From Apostichopus japonicus (taxonomy: Eukaryota; Echinodermata; Holothuroidea; Aspidochirotida; Stichopodidae): DNA of 64,000 bases. The position numbers and the translations under genes were made by a program. Position 1 is the first letter of the stretch; every line of letters starts with the position of its first letter. This document shows, one piece after another, positions 28,451 through 41,865 of the stretch. Below the pieces are notes generated by a model. It was not told where the DNA came from and ran no database searches. It was given only the letters and a program-made list of their open reading frames with translations. Where the stretch lies: contig NC_092576.1 of the NCBI RefSeq assembly GCF_037975245.1, positions 40,180,111 through 40,244,110 on the forward strand, read 5' to 3'.

Positions 28451-29500
28451 AGACAGACGAAAAAAACAGGGTTGACAAATGCAGTTCTGACTGACTGTTC
28501 GATAATGAAGCAGGTGTCACAAGTTGATTCGAAGATTCATATCAATATTAAACATATACGAAAAAGCAGATCAAATCAAACAACAAGGAACACATATCTG
28601 CTCCTGATCCAATGACACACTAACACTTCACAGAGAAATAAAAAAGTGCTCATTCAAACAAAAATATAAATCAGGATTTTCCTTGAGAATATTATGTTCA
28701 TACGCCTCCCTAATAAATTCAAGAAATTAATAAATTGTTTTGAACAATTATGCTTTATTTGTCTAGTTGCAACAGTCATTTAGTTATTCTAATTAATAAT
28801 TAACTTCATCCCATCTCTGCGCCTTTTCATCTGCTACTATCGTCTGCCAAAGGTGCACCTGTTCACGTTTTGCAATTTTCAGAAATGCTTCAGTTATATC
28901 TGTGGAAGGGTAAAGAAAGAATACAGATTAATTAACAATATAATGTAGCTTTTAAATCGTTTAAACTGTGCTTAGTATTTGCCAAACTCCTTCTAAGTGA
29001 GAAGTCTCAGAGAAGTATCTAGTAGATATAAATCAGTATGTATCATTTTTTATTACATTATAATACTCATTTACATGATGGCAGCTTTTGTGTTTTGTTT
29101 CAGGCATTTATTCAAATCATGCCAAGTATCAAATAACATAGAATATTCCATGAGAGTAAGAGAATTTTTCGAACAGTGATGAAGATAATATAGGCCTATA
29201 TTGTATATGAAGGACAAAAATAAAGCAAATTCAACTATGTATGACATTTAATTAAACTTTACAGTTCTTTTTAACACATCACCCAACACTTACTGTAACA
29301 CTTTCCTGCAATCCTCTTTGTTGTAAGGTCAGTTATCTTACGGACAAATTGTTTTTCCACTAAGCAATTCATCATGTGTTGTCCACTTGGTATAGGTTCA
29401 CACTGCCCACAAAAAGAAGGGAAAAAAGACAACATATAAAAACTTATCCAGCCTTTTTAATCAGTACTGAAAGCATTTGATAGGAAACAGTGATTAACTG
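28451..29500. other. Noncoding stretch without recognised gene
   Basis: The first 100 bases are the displaced right half of the local repeat (compare 23580-23660). I recognise nothing further. Confidence 0.45.
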
Positions 29501-29545
29501 AGAGAAGAAAATTAACTCTGGAAGCAGTTTGGCCAAGTAAAACTT

Positions 29546-30028
29546 GTGAAGAGCCGTGCTACCAGCCGAGAGAGACACCGGTCATCTCAGTACCTGTCGA
29601 GGTCCGGCTCTTCGTCCACTTCCTCAAGAGGACGTTTGTCGGGCAATCGCAGATCGGCGAAGTGCAGGAGAAGAAATTCTTCAGATTCGGGTCAGGTTCT
29701 CCTTTCACAGGTCAATGACCTTCTGGTCAGTTTCTACAGAAGCCGGGACAAGCTGCACCCTCCACATTGCAATTCCCACCGGATCCGTGAGCGGGTGACC
29801 CGAAACCAGATTATACAAGGGTCAGAGGACACGTGTGAATACACTTCGTCCAGAGCTGACGACACTTTGTCGGTCGCAGCGAGTGTTCACCTTCTAAGTG
29901 GCGATTCGGAGGAGGACGAGGGGGACCCCTTACCAGACACGCCGGGTCCTTGTTTCCGGATACAAATTAACGCAGGTGCCCAGGGAGAGCCAATATCCAA
30001 GCTGATATCGAACAGGGCGGCCCACTAA
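29546..30028 (+). pseudogene. DIRS gag-like open frame, 160 codons
   Basis: The first 50 residues are Arg/Ser-rich (SRSGSSSTSSRGRLSGNRRS) and the C-terminal part is acidic (SGDSEEDEGDPLPD). It precedes the RT remains on the same strand, the usual place for gag in DIRS elements. There is no recognised domain. It is open throughout but probably not expressed from a dead element. Confidence 0.55.
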
Positions 30029-31019
30029 CACCTAGTGTCCTTGTCAGTGGACCTCGAATGTCGGAAACATTTGGAGGCGGTGGCGCAAACAAAACGACGG
30101 ACCGCCTTCCAATGAAAACCACACCGCACCTTCCACATCGAGGATGCCGACTGGGAAAGCCAGTTTGCGTCAAGTCCGGGAGAGACTAATTTCGGTGAGC
30201 GTTCTCGACTAAAAGGACATGATCAAAGGCAAAGACACGAGAACGTTTGATTCTCCCTTTCTGACGTCGATTGGGCCTCCAGAGCAAACATGAAGTATTC
30301 GTCACCCCTGCTGCTTCTTTTCTACTGAGTAGATTTTCCAGAAGGCACACCCCTCAGGGATCTTGCGGAAGGATGCCGCGTCCGTACTAGCCTTCATTGC
30401 CCTGTCTCTAGAATTGTTCTCGACCAGTTCTCGCGGGTGTCGGTTAAGGAGACATTAACACGCATGACCTTGGTGTTGGACTCCAGAAACTGGTATTTCC
30501 AGTCCTTAGCAGATGAGTTCCGCAACCTTCCGATTGTGGGGAGCGACTTCTTCGGAAGCAATTTTCACGAGAAGAGGGGAATGGGATTAGGTCACTTAGG
30601 GAGGCCGACAAATACATGTCCCGCTTGTCCTCGTCTTAATGCTCGCGCTACACCCCGAGGCAAAACAGCCGCAACAGACAACCGAGACCCTTCTACTCAC
30701 AGAGCCAGGGCTACTTGATATCGGATCAGTACGCCACCCCCGCGCAAACGGAACGCATACTTCACCGCCAACAATACCGGGGAAATCGCGGAAGGGGCTG
30801 CGGTAAATGGCCCTAGAGATGCCTACCCGACCGAAACACCCAGAGCGAAGGTGGGTTGGCGAACAAACTCAATTGTAGTTTGCTGTAAGAGATTAGTCCA
30901 GACGCAAGGGTTCTTGACGTAGACAAGCGTGGCTACGTGAGATAGTTTCTCCGCTACCCCACCCTGATTGGCATCTTGAGAGCTAAGGCAGTACCCTAAG
31001 TACTCGAAGTAAAAGCTGG

Positions 31020-32130
31020 CCGCTCAAGAGAGGAAATAAGTGGACTCCTCGACAAAAGCGTCATCACTCAGTCGACGGCCGCAGACGTCCACCCCTTCCA
31101 TCCGGTTTATAATTTCCTAACACCAAAGATGTAACGTTGCGACCCATTTTTACCTCAAGTAGCTCAACCAGAGGTTCGTCAATCACAAGAGGTTCAGAAT
31201 GGAGACTCTCGTATCTTTTCCCCCTTGCTGCATCCGGGAATGTGTGACTCGTCCATCTACTTAAACAGTGCTTACTTACATATTCCTATACATCGAAAAA
31301 CCAGCGCTCCTTCCCGTTCGGCCTTTTCACGTCGCTCAGGATTTTCACCTGGGTAACACGAGACTGTCTGACCTAGCTTCTTGAGGAATGAGCAACGGTC
31401 TTCACCTACCTGGCCGACTGGCCCTTCCACGGCAATTCCCAGCGAGAGACTTTTGCCAATACGAACACCACTGTCACACTACTGAAGGAACTGGGCTGGA
31501 TTGCCAACTACGAAAAGTGCACCCTTGTCCCCAAGCTGTACATCATCTACCTGGGTGCTCGCCTCGACCTAGCCGGAGGCATGGTTTATCCGACGCCTGA
31601 AAGAACGGCGAGCCTGATTGGCAAAGCCCAGCAAACAAAGCGCCTATGCGTCCACCTGACAACGCCTGCTTGGGAATATCGAGCGCTTCGCTCATCTCCT
31701 GGAAGTTTGCAGGCTCAAGAAAAGGTCACTCAAGTAACTATTCCTCTCTCAAGACGGAGCTACGCCCGCTCCTTGCGTGGTAGGCAGACATGTTCTAGTC
31801 GTATCAGACAGCCTTTCCGGAATCCAGTTCCGACGACGTCGGTCACGACGGATGCCACCCTCAGCCGATGGGGCCACTTGGAAAGCTCAAAGCCTGTAAA
31901 CGGACGGAGTCGGCGTCAGAACTACTCTCTAACTTCCAGGTGGTTCTGAGAGCCCTACGTTATTTGGTGGATCGCTTAGCGGTCACATCGTCACAGTACG
32001 GTCGGACAACAACACGACTGCCGCGTAAATAAATCGTCAAGGTCACCCCGGCGCGGACATGCTTCTGGTCGCGACATGCTTGCACAACCAGTCATGATGT
32101 CTACTCCTCATTGCGTTACTGGTGGACCTA
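31020..32130 (+). pseudogene. DIRS RT-RNase H remains
   Basis: At least three frames must be joined to follow the domain. The RT catalytic YLDD is YLAD, losing one Asp. The RNase H Asp of TTDAT and the SDN motif are visible, with a stop inside the following AYINRQG motif. Confidence 0.7.
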
Positions 32131-32150
32131 CTGTTTAAATTCCAGGCAAT

Positions 32151-33300
32151 CCAATGTTATGACTTTCAACTTGAGACTGCAATAGTGCTACTACTGTAGT
32201 GTAATATTGTGACGAAAGATAGAGGGAAACAATGAGTTCACAGAATAACAAGTTGTACAAGATAGGATTTGATTTGGTGATTCGTTATAATTTCTTCTCT
32301 GTCGATTCTCTTCTCTAATTAAATAAAATAACAATGATTTGACTCCGTCAATTACGCAATTCAAAGGGGTGATGAAATGGTGACGAACCCACGAACTTGC
32401 GAGAACATGCCGCCTTTTATACATTACTCCAACGAAATCCCGCTGCGCACAATCAGAAGGCAGCCAATAACATGCTCATCCTGCATTAACTTAACGATAT
32501 AAAAATTAGTCTAGATTTCGATGATCTGCCCTGATTGGTTGGGAGTTTGGAAGTCCAAACCACATGAGAAGAACCTTCTCGGATGTTCCACAGACACAAT
32601 GGAATCTATTTTTTGGAAAAGGCCCTGTAACAAGATTCAATAAGATAGTTAAAACTTCTTGTGGGAAAAATAAATCCTCGACCTAGATCAATATGTAAGG
32701 GGCCTTTCAGGTGTCTCGATGGAGTGTTTCGGTAACATCAAAGAGGCAGTATTACTATTTCATAACAGTAGTACTACTACTGAATATTGGGTAACGCTTC
32801 CGATCCCGTGGGGGCCCAGTAGACCGGGTGGCAACCTTCCTCTTGGAGGTATTGCAAGAAGGGAAGCAAATGTACTCTTATAATTGTTATTATCAACAGG
32901 AATATGTATGTTAGGCATCTTTATTTTCTTTTAATTTCAGTCTATTTTATTGTCAGCTGCCCTCAATTATTTCAATCCGAACATCTTTATCCGCTTTGAA
33001 ATCTCGAGGTGTTAAAAGTGTGGTATAGCTTACATATTGATCACTCTGCATATATTGGCATTTGTTTAAATGGTGAAAAAAACAAGGAGCACTCGCAACA
33101 GCGTCTTGTTTGATAAAAAACGCTGTCCACTTTCTCCTCACTGCAGAAGTTCAATCCTATCGAGGCACACCGTAACCACCAATATAAAGGTAGCTGACTT
33201 CTATTTAGATTTATTAGTTTTCACTCAATTTGAATGTAGTTAGTCTTCAATGAAAGTTGTAGATCATGAATCCCCATATGTTAGAGGCACTTAAGTCAAT
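32151..33300. other. Noncoding stretch without recognised gene
   Basis: It lies between two DIRS-like elements of opposite orientation. No exon, RNA or clear terminal repeat was recognised. Confidence 0.4.
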
Positions 33301-36300
33301 GGCATCAGGATCCGGAGCTTCCGGAGAAAAGGCGTTGAAACCGAGGGAGGGACTGATCTCGGAAACGATGAAGGCCCTTTATAAGGTCTTAAATGCAGGC
33401 TTGTAACCGGCTTAGCAAATTTCTGCTATAATTTCTCTGAATCGGTCTGGGAATGGGACTGGGATGTGAAGACGAGGACCCAACTGCCGAAACATCGTGA
33501 CCACATAGGAGGGCAAACAATCACTTTCACAGTTGGAAGCCGACGGTACAGAATATGTACATCTGGGTTTCCGTGGGTATCCCGCTTCAAATCCCGCAGA
33601 TGAAAAATGCACTAGGGATATATCCCAAAACTTACTGGTTCGGTTATTAACAAAGCCCTGATACTTGCCTGTCTCTTTTAAATATACATTCTTATCCACC
33701 ATAGTGAACTAACTGGTAACTTTCTTGCAATGCGCCACCAGTGAACCTATCCTATGTCACTAACTACCTTCTTGCGGATCTACCCATGCCTCTAGGCGCA
33801 TTGCGTTCCGGGCAGGGACGATAGATGGTTTACAACGTAAAATCTAAGTTGGTCTAATAAGGTGTGAGGTGCAGGATGGTTCTCTCCTTCTCTCTACCTT
33901 TCTCTCTAATGATCAAATTCCGGGAAACAGACCTCCCCCCCCCCCTTCCGGAAAACTCAGCGATCATCCGGCCCGTCCGTGTCAGTAGAATTTAGTGCGG
34001 CGAAGCTCCCACACGTAGAGTTGAGAGCTTCGGTGAGAGACATCAACTATCATCGTTCTTGAACACCCAAACCAGTACCTTTTGCGGAATTTACTTCACT
34101 CTTAACATACCTGTTTTTTAACTAGGTGCATAATGGCACTGTAACTGTAGTGGGAGGCTCAACGGCCCGGAAATGTTCGAAAAATATATCAATACCGCAC
34201 GCCCAACCGCTGCCTCTGATGCAAAAACGTTGGTTAGATAGGTTGCAACGAAAGTCAACGGTGTCTTCAAGGAGGCCAAATTGAGGATATCTTCTATATA
34301 ATGAAAAATTAGGAGCCTGGACAAGGCCTTATTTCCCTTTTCTGCACTAGATACCACATGAGTGCCCACTCTGGACACCTTAATTTGTTCTCTCTAACTT
34401 AGGAGAAATAAGAGATTTTTTGAATAAAAATAGTTCATCAGACGAATTTGATTGACACTACTGTGAACTGTGGGTGTCAAAAAGACGCTACAGAAACAAG
34501 AGTTTTAAAAATGAGAGCCTCCAAGGGTGTGACTCTGCCATTTGTTTGGAAGTTTTTTTTTTTTTAAAGATCCTGTAATATGTCGCTGATGTTCCATGAA
34601 TGTGGTAAAAACGACTGGATTGGTCTCCGATTTGCCATTCCCCTAAGTAGCGCAATCAGCGAAATCCTGGTAACTTGCGGTGATGACAGATCTGTCGTTT
34701 CTGATGGTGGACCTTTCTTCCTTTTTCCGACATTGACTTGAATAAGTCAGCTATTTAGGATAGGGAGGTTTATCTTGGATTAATCTAAATTTTTCAGTCT
34801 TGAATGATACGTTCGAGACGTCTCAGGTACTCAGGTGGATACAGCCATATTGAAAGCCACTTACAAAAAGTGTTCCCTCTGAGAGCATACTCGACAATCT
34901 ACAAGTTGGGGGTCGCTAATCATGTTAACAATGGGGTATTAGATCTGATGAGTCCTAAAGGTTCGGCGGGACATCGAGGAGCATATTCACCAGAAGTAGA
35001 AACCAGGGCATCCTAGACCACCATGAGGCAATCGGGATCCTCCTGGTTCTCGTCGTCATATTTAAGGACTTTCTGTATAAGTAGGAAATAGGGAAGACAT
35101 AACGGTTCTTCCCTCCCAGCTGATCGAATCGCGTCTATTTCACAGACAAGAGAGCGATCAACGTTCGTTCTCTAAACGTTGGTAGCGTCGTATTACTCGG
35201 TGGGCGAATGTATCAAGTTTCGGTAGCTCGAACCTTCTTAACATATCCTGACATGTTGCTCTGCAACGGGTCATCGAGTTCGTCCTCCGCTTCGTTGACG
35301 TATGCCACACATTTCGTGTTGCCTGTGAATACTTTTACATCGTAACTCATGTTAATTCGATCAGATAAAGCTCGTTAATCACGTACGTTCCTTAGGCTTA
35401 TCACTGTTCTAAATTCTCCTCCTTACTATCGGGAGATCCGTGATAGGATGGGCACCTCTAATATTGGTGCGTCTAGAGTGTGCCATTAGCAGTGGCATCC
35501 TTCCAATTCTCAATATAACCGAAGGGTCCAAGAGTTACAAGATCTGCGCTGCTTTCCTCTTTGAGGAAAGATCCTTCGGAAGCTATCATGTTGAAGAGAA
35601 CTTCATTCTGGCCATTGAAGCTTAGTCCACGAGGAGCTCTTCCGTTTTCGTTCTCTGGGGTCAATGAAGGTACCCAAGGACTTTCCATGTTCGGCCTGGA
35701 GTTGTTCCTTCACCTCTGTCGACACCATGTGGACTTGAACATTTGCTCATGCACACATAAGACCTTGTTTTAACTGAGAAACCGTCAACTTCCATTCTTT
35801 TGAAAGAAATCCACCTGGTCAAACATACCGTGTTTACCGGTATGCCGTGTTTACCGGTATGAAGACGCTGACTGTTCCTCAGATTCTTGTGTAACCCTCA
35901 ATATGACCCTGGACGTCTTGGGCCCCGCAGTGATATGTAATTCAGTTCACCCCAATCGCTTCAAGAATATTTTGATCGATATTGCCATAAGTTTTATAGG
36001 GAAATTGGGACCCTTCTTGAACATTTTCCTGTCAGTCGACAAACTCCGACCGGGTTTCGGAAGCTCGGATTACTACTATCTTGAAATCGGGGAGGGGTTG
36101 CTACTTGGGCTGGGGCCTGTATGTTGTACCGCCTTGAAGAAAGCTCGCAGTCCGATCAGGAGCTGGTATGTGCGGGTAGCTTAAGGCCGAAGCCGGTCTG
36201 GGTGTAACCACTTCATGGATTGGAGCCGATAACGCTGGTAGTGCGGGCATTGGTGTCAAAGCCGGTGAAACTGGTGTCAGCTGCTCCACTGATGTTTAGA

Positions 36301-37640
36301 AAAACCGCAGACAACTGCGATAAAGAAGCAGCCAGGTGCTATTTGCGTTGGAAGCAAGAGGCCACGTTGGCATCGGGGTTCCAATTGGGGTAAGTTTGGG
36401 AGCCGACGTGAACGTCGTAGACACAACAAAGCTGACTTATGTGGGTATTAACTAACGATAGTACTTATCTGTCTCATTTCTCTAAGCCCCAATGGCTCAT
36501 TTCGCGCAACTGGTACAGGATCACCAAACTTACACGGAAGGGCGATCATAAAAGGAAACGTACATGTATAAAAAGCGTAACCATTTCAGGATATTAGGCA
36601 GCATTTTTTTAGGTTCACTAGAATACGAGACTTGCTTTTGAATCCAAAATAGCTCTTCAAGAAAGTAAACCGGGCGTCAAAACGTGGTTTGAAAAAAATG
36701 CAATACAAAACACGCTTTAAACACTTTAGGATGTAGATTGGGGAAAAGGAAGCTAGTGACCTTAGATGGGGTCATCGAGACGTAGGTATAAGAGACAGCT
36801 AGGTGACGACTGAAGTAAATTGTTCCTACCTGGACTCCGTTTCTACCCGGCATCGAGTTCTCAAATGAACGTTCTTGCATTGGGGAGCTCATCCATCTAC
36901 TCCTAGATCTCGGCCTGGGAGCCGATTAAATATCGTTGAGAGCCGATGTCTGGCACTCTCTGTCTCTCATTTGTTGAGGTTGCGTTCGGACTCGAGAGGT
37001 TCCACTCCAGAAAGTCTTTCTCTTTGCTTTTGGGGCCTTTTTTGTTCTTGTTTGAAGCCTCTCCTTTCGACTTCGGGTTCGAGGACGAGGTTTGTGGAGC
37101 AATGTCCCTATACTTGGATCCGGATCCGAGCCTTTTTTTCCCCAGTTGGTTCTTTCTCGGAGAACTTAAAGAGTCATGAGTACCCGCGGGTGCCTGTAAC
37201 TGTTCTATTTGATCCATATCCATTCACTCCTTAGTGCTATCTACGAGTTGATGCCCTTCCAATTCTCCGGAGAGATATTTGTTTTCGCACAGATGGTTCC
37301 TTGAACAAGAAAAGTAATTTGGTAAAACTCATGGTCGTCCCAGAGACGAGCCGGTCTGAATATTGATCAGGTGTCACGTTTTAAGTAGTTTTTCTTGTTT
37401 TGAAGACTTCGTCTATTGATTTGGTAGGAATAATTAAGGAAAAGAACGACATACAACCCAATAACAAAGCAATAACGATATAAGGGAATGATACAGGATG
37501 CAACATTAGCACAACTAGAACACAACTCCGAAAGGCACAGATCAACGAATGTTCCGAAGAATAGGTCCCAGCATAAAATACCTACGGCACTAGGAATTAA
37601 GGCCTTACTAACAACAACCCAAACTGCTCATACGGAGTTT
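33300..37640 (-). mobile_element. Third DIRS-like element on the minus strand, heavily decayed
   Basis: A minus-strand frame at 36903-37223 is gag-like: Ser/Lys/Asn-rich, with SNPKSKGEASNKNKKGPK. It lines up with a broken frame at about 8890-9180 of the first DIRS copy. The noncoding match CAGTCGACAAACTCCGACCGG (shortened) at 36031-36050 against 8608-8630 supports kinship. No clean RT block was readable. A segment at about 33890-34200 resembles 38420-38720 in the same orientation, so these may be terminal direct repeats. Confidence 0.55.
36903..37223 (-). pseudogene. DIRS gag-like fragment, 106 codons
   Basis: Low-complexity, strongly basic and Ser/Asn-rich. It begins near MDMDQIEQLQAPAGTHDS. 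No domain is known to me; the identification rests on similarity to the gag-like part of the copy at 8.9-9.25 kb and on position. Confidence 0.5.
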
Positions 37641-39100
37641 TGAAAAACCCGTTTCTAGAGCGGGATGCTTAAATATGCAGAGAAAAGACTTGTTCGGAGG
37701 CATTTTCCACACTTAAGGAACACCTGGTACATACACACCATACTATACACGTAAACTGCCATCCTGAAAGAGAAAATACATGCAATCAAACATGATAAAG
37801 TGAAGGATAATAAAGCAGATGATTCATTGTAGATGAACAAGATAAAGATATTTCTGTCTGACTTAAAAAAAAAATAATGTTGAAAAGTCCACGCGTGATA
37901 TAGATATATCAGCAGGACATATTCAGAAGGAGGTTACTAATTTTATAAAGGGTCACTGGATGGGCAGTACACACATTTTACAATTTAATAGGCTAGAGTC
38001 AATGGGGGTGCGCAGGTTATGAAGACCTACAATAACCTAACAATAATTAGGATAATACCTGGTAACATTCTTAAACTGCGTTTCAATGACCCTTCCAAGG
38101 TCAGTGTTCTCCTACTTCCAGATCTATCCATTCTACCTAGCTCTGGGCGCTCTGTGTACGGATGGAGGAGGGGTGTGTACGAGAGACAATCGAGTCGGCC
38201 CATCAAGAGTGCAAGAGGTAGAGAGATCCGTGAGTGAGAACTAGCGAGAACAAATGGAGGTGAAAAGCATAATGACATACGTATGACGAATTAACAAAGC
38301 ACAAAATCGATTGTATCACTCATCGATTTACTACGGAATGAAGACATAATGATGACTTCTTGTAATAAAAGAAGCAGAGAACAGGTACTAAGACAAGGTT
38401 AAATATGTAATTAACATGAAAGCTCCACCTCTCTCTACACCTCTCTTTATCTCTCGCTCTCCATCGGACTTCGGCAAAGACTGTCAACTGGAAAAGTCAG
38501 CTGTTAGTCGTCACATTTGCGTCGATAAGAGTTAGTGCCGTGTAGGTCCCGCGTGTAGACGTGAGCGGTGGGTGAGGGACAGGTAGCGTCGTCGTTCGTA
38601 AATACTTAAATCCAGTAAGTTTGAGGGATTATCTTCACTCCTCACTTAATTGTCTCCTTTAACCTACCCACATAGTGACAATGTAACTGTTGTGGGAGGC
38701 CCAACGAGCCCGCACAGACGCCAGGTCTGATGAGAGAACGACGGTCAAGTTATGGGAAGAATGTTGATGGATTATTTTTCCAGGAGGCGCAACGAGGATC
38801 TCTTTGTTATTGATTCCTGTGAGAGTGCCTAAGAAAGTAAATTGCCCATAACTATGTGGGCCCTAACCCCCTCCCCAGGATAGGCGTGAGGATGGAAGAT
38901 AATTTCGAGCTTCCTAGAAGCATTGTCCGTGAGTGCTCCGTGTGGACTGAGGGCGTATTACCCAAGTGTTATGATTGTAAAGAGTGCATCCCTGGTGCTT
39001 TGAATCTGACAATCTACAAAGACTAACCACTCTTTATAGGCAAGCGAAGCCGTAAATAAGATATGCATATTTATACGCATTCACACACCAGTTCAATCAC
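37641..39100. repeat. Flank with probable terminal repeat of the DIRS-like element
   Basis: About 38640-38720 reads GTAACTGTTGTGGGAGGC, then CAACGAGCCC; 34135-34175 reads GTAACTGTAGTGGGAGGC, then TCAACGGCCC. Upstream of both is a pyrimidine-rich CTCTCTCTAC-type tract. The phrase TTGATTCCTGTGAGAGTGCCT at about 38812 matches the start of the first DIRS copy (about 5897). No gene was seen. Confidence 0.45.
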
Positions 39101-39251
39101 TGTGGTCTGTGACACAACACTCGGTGGTTCGATTCCTATCTTCGCCGGATGAGTCCCAAAGGACGAAACCGGTCGTGAAGTGGATTTTGTTTATAGTGTG
39201 CTATTCTTTATTTATTTACTATATATCTGTCATACCACTTGCTACACATTC

Positions 39252-39449
<198 letters not shown>

Positions 39450-41535
39450 AATGTAGACTTTGTATTTATCTATCGCCGTACAAAATTCAGAAAAGTAGTA
39501 TGCGTTGAACACAATAGGCAATGCACTTCCTGTATTTCAAGTCAAAAGTGTAAGTGAAGAAATAGAGACAACAGGATAATAACCTGGTTTTAATTGTTAC
39601 ATCGTTTAGTCTTACAGTTGTAAGCTTGGGAAATAAAAGCGGCTTCGGGCATTAGTCACATAGAGGGCTTGGGAAATGCTATATGAACGTGATCTCTCTA
39701 TTCTCGCACAGTAATGGTTGGTTTACTTGCAATCCGCGAGCTACTGACAATAAGGGTTATACATGGTGAACTGCAAATACAAGTAAATAAACATCAACTA
39801 ATATACGTACTATTTGAGATATGTATTGTCCGTAAAAATGCAAAGCAAGCCGGCGTAAGTTTCATCATAACGGCATATAGGCCTTGTCACAAAGCAGGGC
39901 TAGGTCCACTGATTCCAGGAATACTACGAGTAAGAGAAAAACAGTTGAGAATATGAGACAATGAGCATAGTTGACATAAACCTAAATACACGAGATCTTT
40001 TACCAGTCGTATCAATGGTATATTTATACTCACTAAATGTATAAAGCCATTTGTATTAAGAACTTAATAATGGAAAACTGATAACGATCTTCTGAAAGTC
40101 ATTTACTTGTTCAGTCATTGCTCAATCAAACTAGCACACAACACACGCGCATTGAAATATCCGTGCTGACCGAGAGATGAATAACATAACAAAGCAGTGT
40201 ATGATATCACCATATATGTCAACTATATACCTACCACATAGGTCAATGACCAATGCATATTGATTAACCGGCGTCCATGACGATAGCTTTGAATTGTAAC
40301 ATAATCTATTAGTAGACATAATAACTTATTTTCGAAGAGGGATACCATTTAACATAGTGACCATTTTCTCGTGTAAGTTGTTGTGGAATACGCTGTATTT
40401 GTACTCCGTCAAAATAAAACACCTGCAATATTTTTACAATGATGCTTAATAGGAAAACATAACATTTCTATCCTATACACCCATTGAGCTGTTCAAATAT
40501 GGCAATGTTTTCTCAAATGAACTCCTATGCTTACCGTAATCGGTATTTCACTTAGAAAAGATCGAACCGCTGAAAAAAAAACTTTTTGTTGGAAAAACAA
40601 CTTAAAACCATCAACAACTTCTATGACTGCAGACTAATGCAAAGTACTATGTTAAAATATCACCACATGAGTTACAAGCGATACCCGTTCTCATTCCCAT
40701 GCATATCAAACAATCTAGAAAGTTCATGTTGAACACAATGTGTCTTCACATTAAAATGTATGTCCGATGATAAAAAGAAACAAAAACACTTTATTTGGAT
40801 GGACTAAATATCATCCGTGTTGTCATTAAGTCGATTTTCCATGCGGATAGAATATTTGGATTCGGTGGGGAATTGGAACACGTTGATGAATCGACTGTAA
40901 ACAGGAATAGTAAAAAACAGTGTACTTAAAATTAAACGTAACGCCATTATGCACTTATTGTAGCCAAGACAAACAATAATTGCGCCTTTTAATGTAACGC
41001 GGAACGATTAACGTATAATTAACTGGAAAATAATGCATGTAAGCCTCCAAAATTTAGAAGTGTTATTTTTATCATTTATTTACCAAATCTCTTTTGGAAT
41101 TTCACACTGTAATTCCTACATCTAAACTCATTAAGTTCTGATAATTGAAATATGTGTTTAGTCAAAGTACGATTTTTAGCATTCATGAGCATCCAAACGT
41201 CGTTGTGCAACATTTATCATAATTAAGTACATACGAAAACGATAAAATCCACCATCGTAGATTCAAGAAAAGTAAATTTGCTCTTAGTTCATTGTTTACG
41301 AAATGTCTGAAATATCATATAGCACGAACTCTCGAGTTAGACTTCCTTATTTGCAATTTGGATGAAAAACCCATTATTTTAATTCCCTACTTTTCTCTCC
41401 CTATAAACAAGCCACTGAGTTTCTAATAATATGGCTTATGGCTAGAAAGTGGCATTTCATTTGCTAAGTATTTCATCAAAAAAGTACATTTAAATTCCTT
41501 CCGTATGAAATATGGTTACCTTAATATCTTCTTAC

Positions 41536-41865
41536 CATAAATTGAGTAGCTCACATCCAACCGTTGTCCTGGGTAGTAGCTTAAACCGCTACTATGACAC
41601 GAAAGAGTTCCTGTTTCTTCGGCTGTTCGTAGTGCAAACTGTATCGTTGTGTCAAAAGTGGTGCCGTCCAAAAATGTATTGGTTGAAGTGTTGATATCTG
41701 TTCGTGATATTTCTTCATTGTCCACCGTAATAAATAGATTAACTGAAGGTCTGCTACCAATAGCGTAACATGACACAGGTATGGTTTTATTGTAAGGTAT
41801 GTAAATCGTATCTCCATTATCATGGTATGAATGCCCGTCTACAATCATAGATAAAGTCGGTGGAA
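41536..41865 (-). CDS. Copy B exon 2: second Ig domain
   Basis: 330 bases, symmetrical phase 1 exon. The acceptor ACCATCAG precedes TTCCACCG, as in copy A (ATCATCAG, then TTCCACCG). Confidence 0.82.

Larger units (their letters stand above)
29520..32150 (+). mobile_element. DIRS-like retrotransposon, plus strand
   Basis: A gag-like open frame (29546-30028) is followed by RT and RNase H remains. RT pieces include EEISGLLDKSVI (about 31035), SSIYLNSAYLHIPIH (about 31254) and FTYLADWPFHG (about 31402), the last a degraded YLDDWL. They end LLKELGWIANYEKCTLVPK. The RNase H part reads VTTDATLSRWG (about 31840) and VRSDNNTTAA-stop-INRQGHPG (about 31998), matching DIRS DNTTxxAYINRQGG. Several stops and shifts make it inactive. 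It is the only DIRS copy here on the plus strand. Confidence 0.75.
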
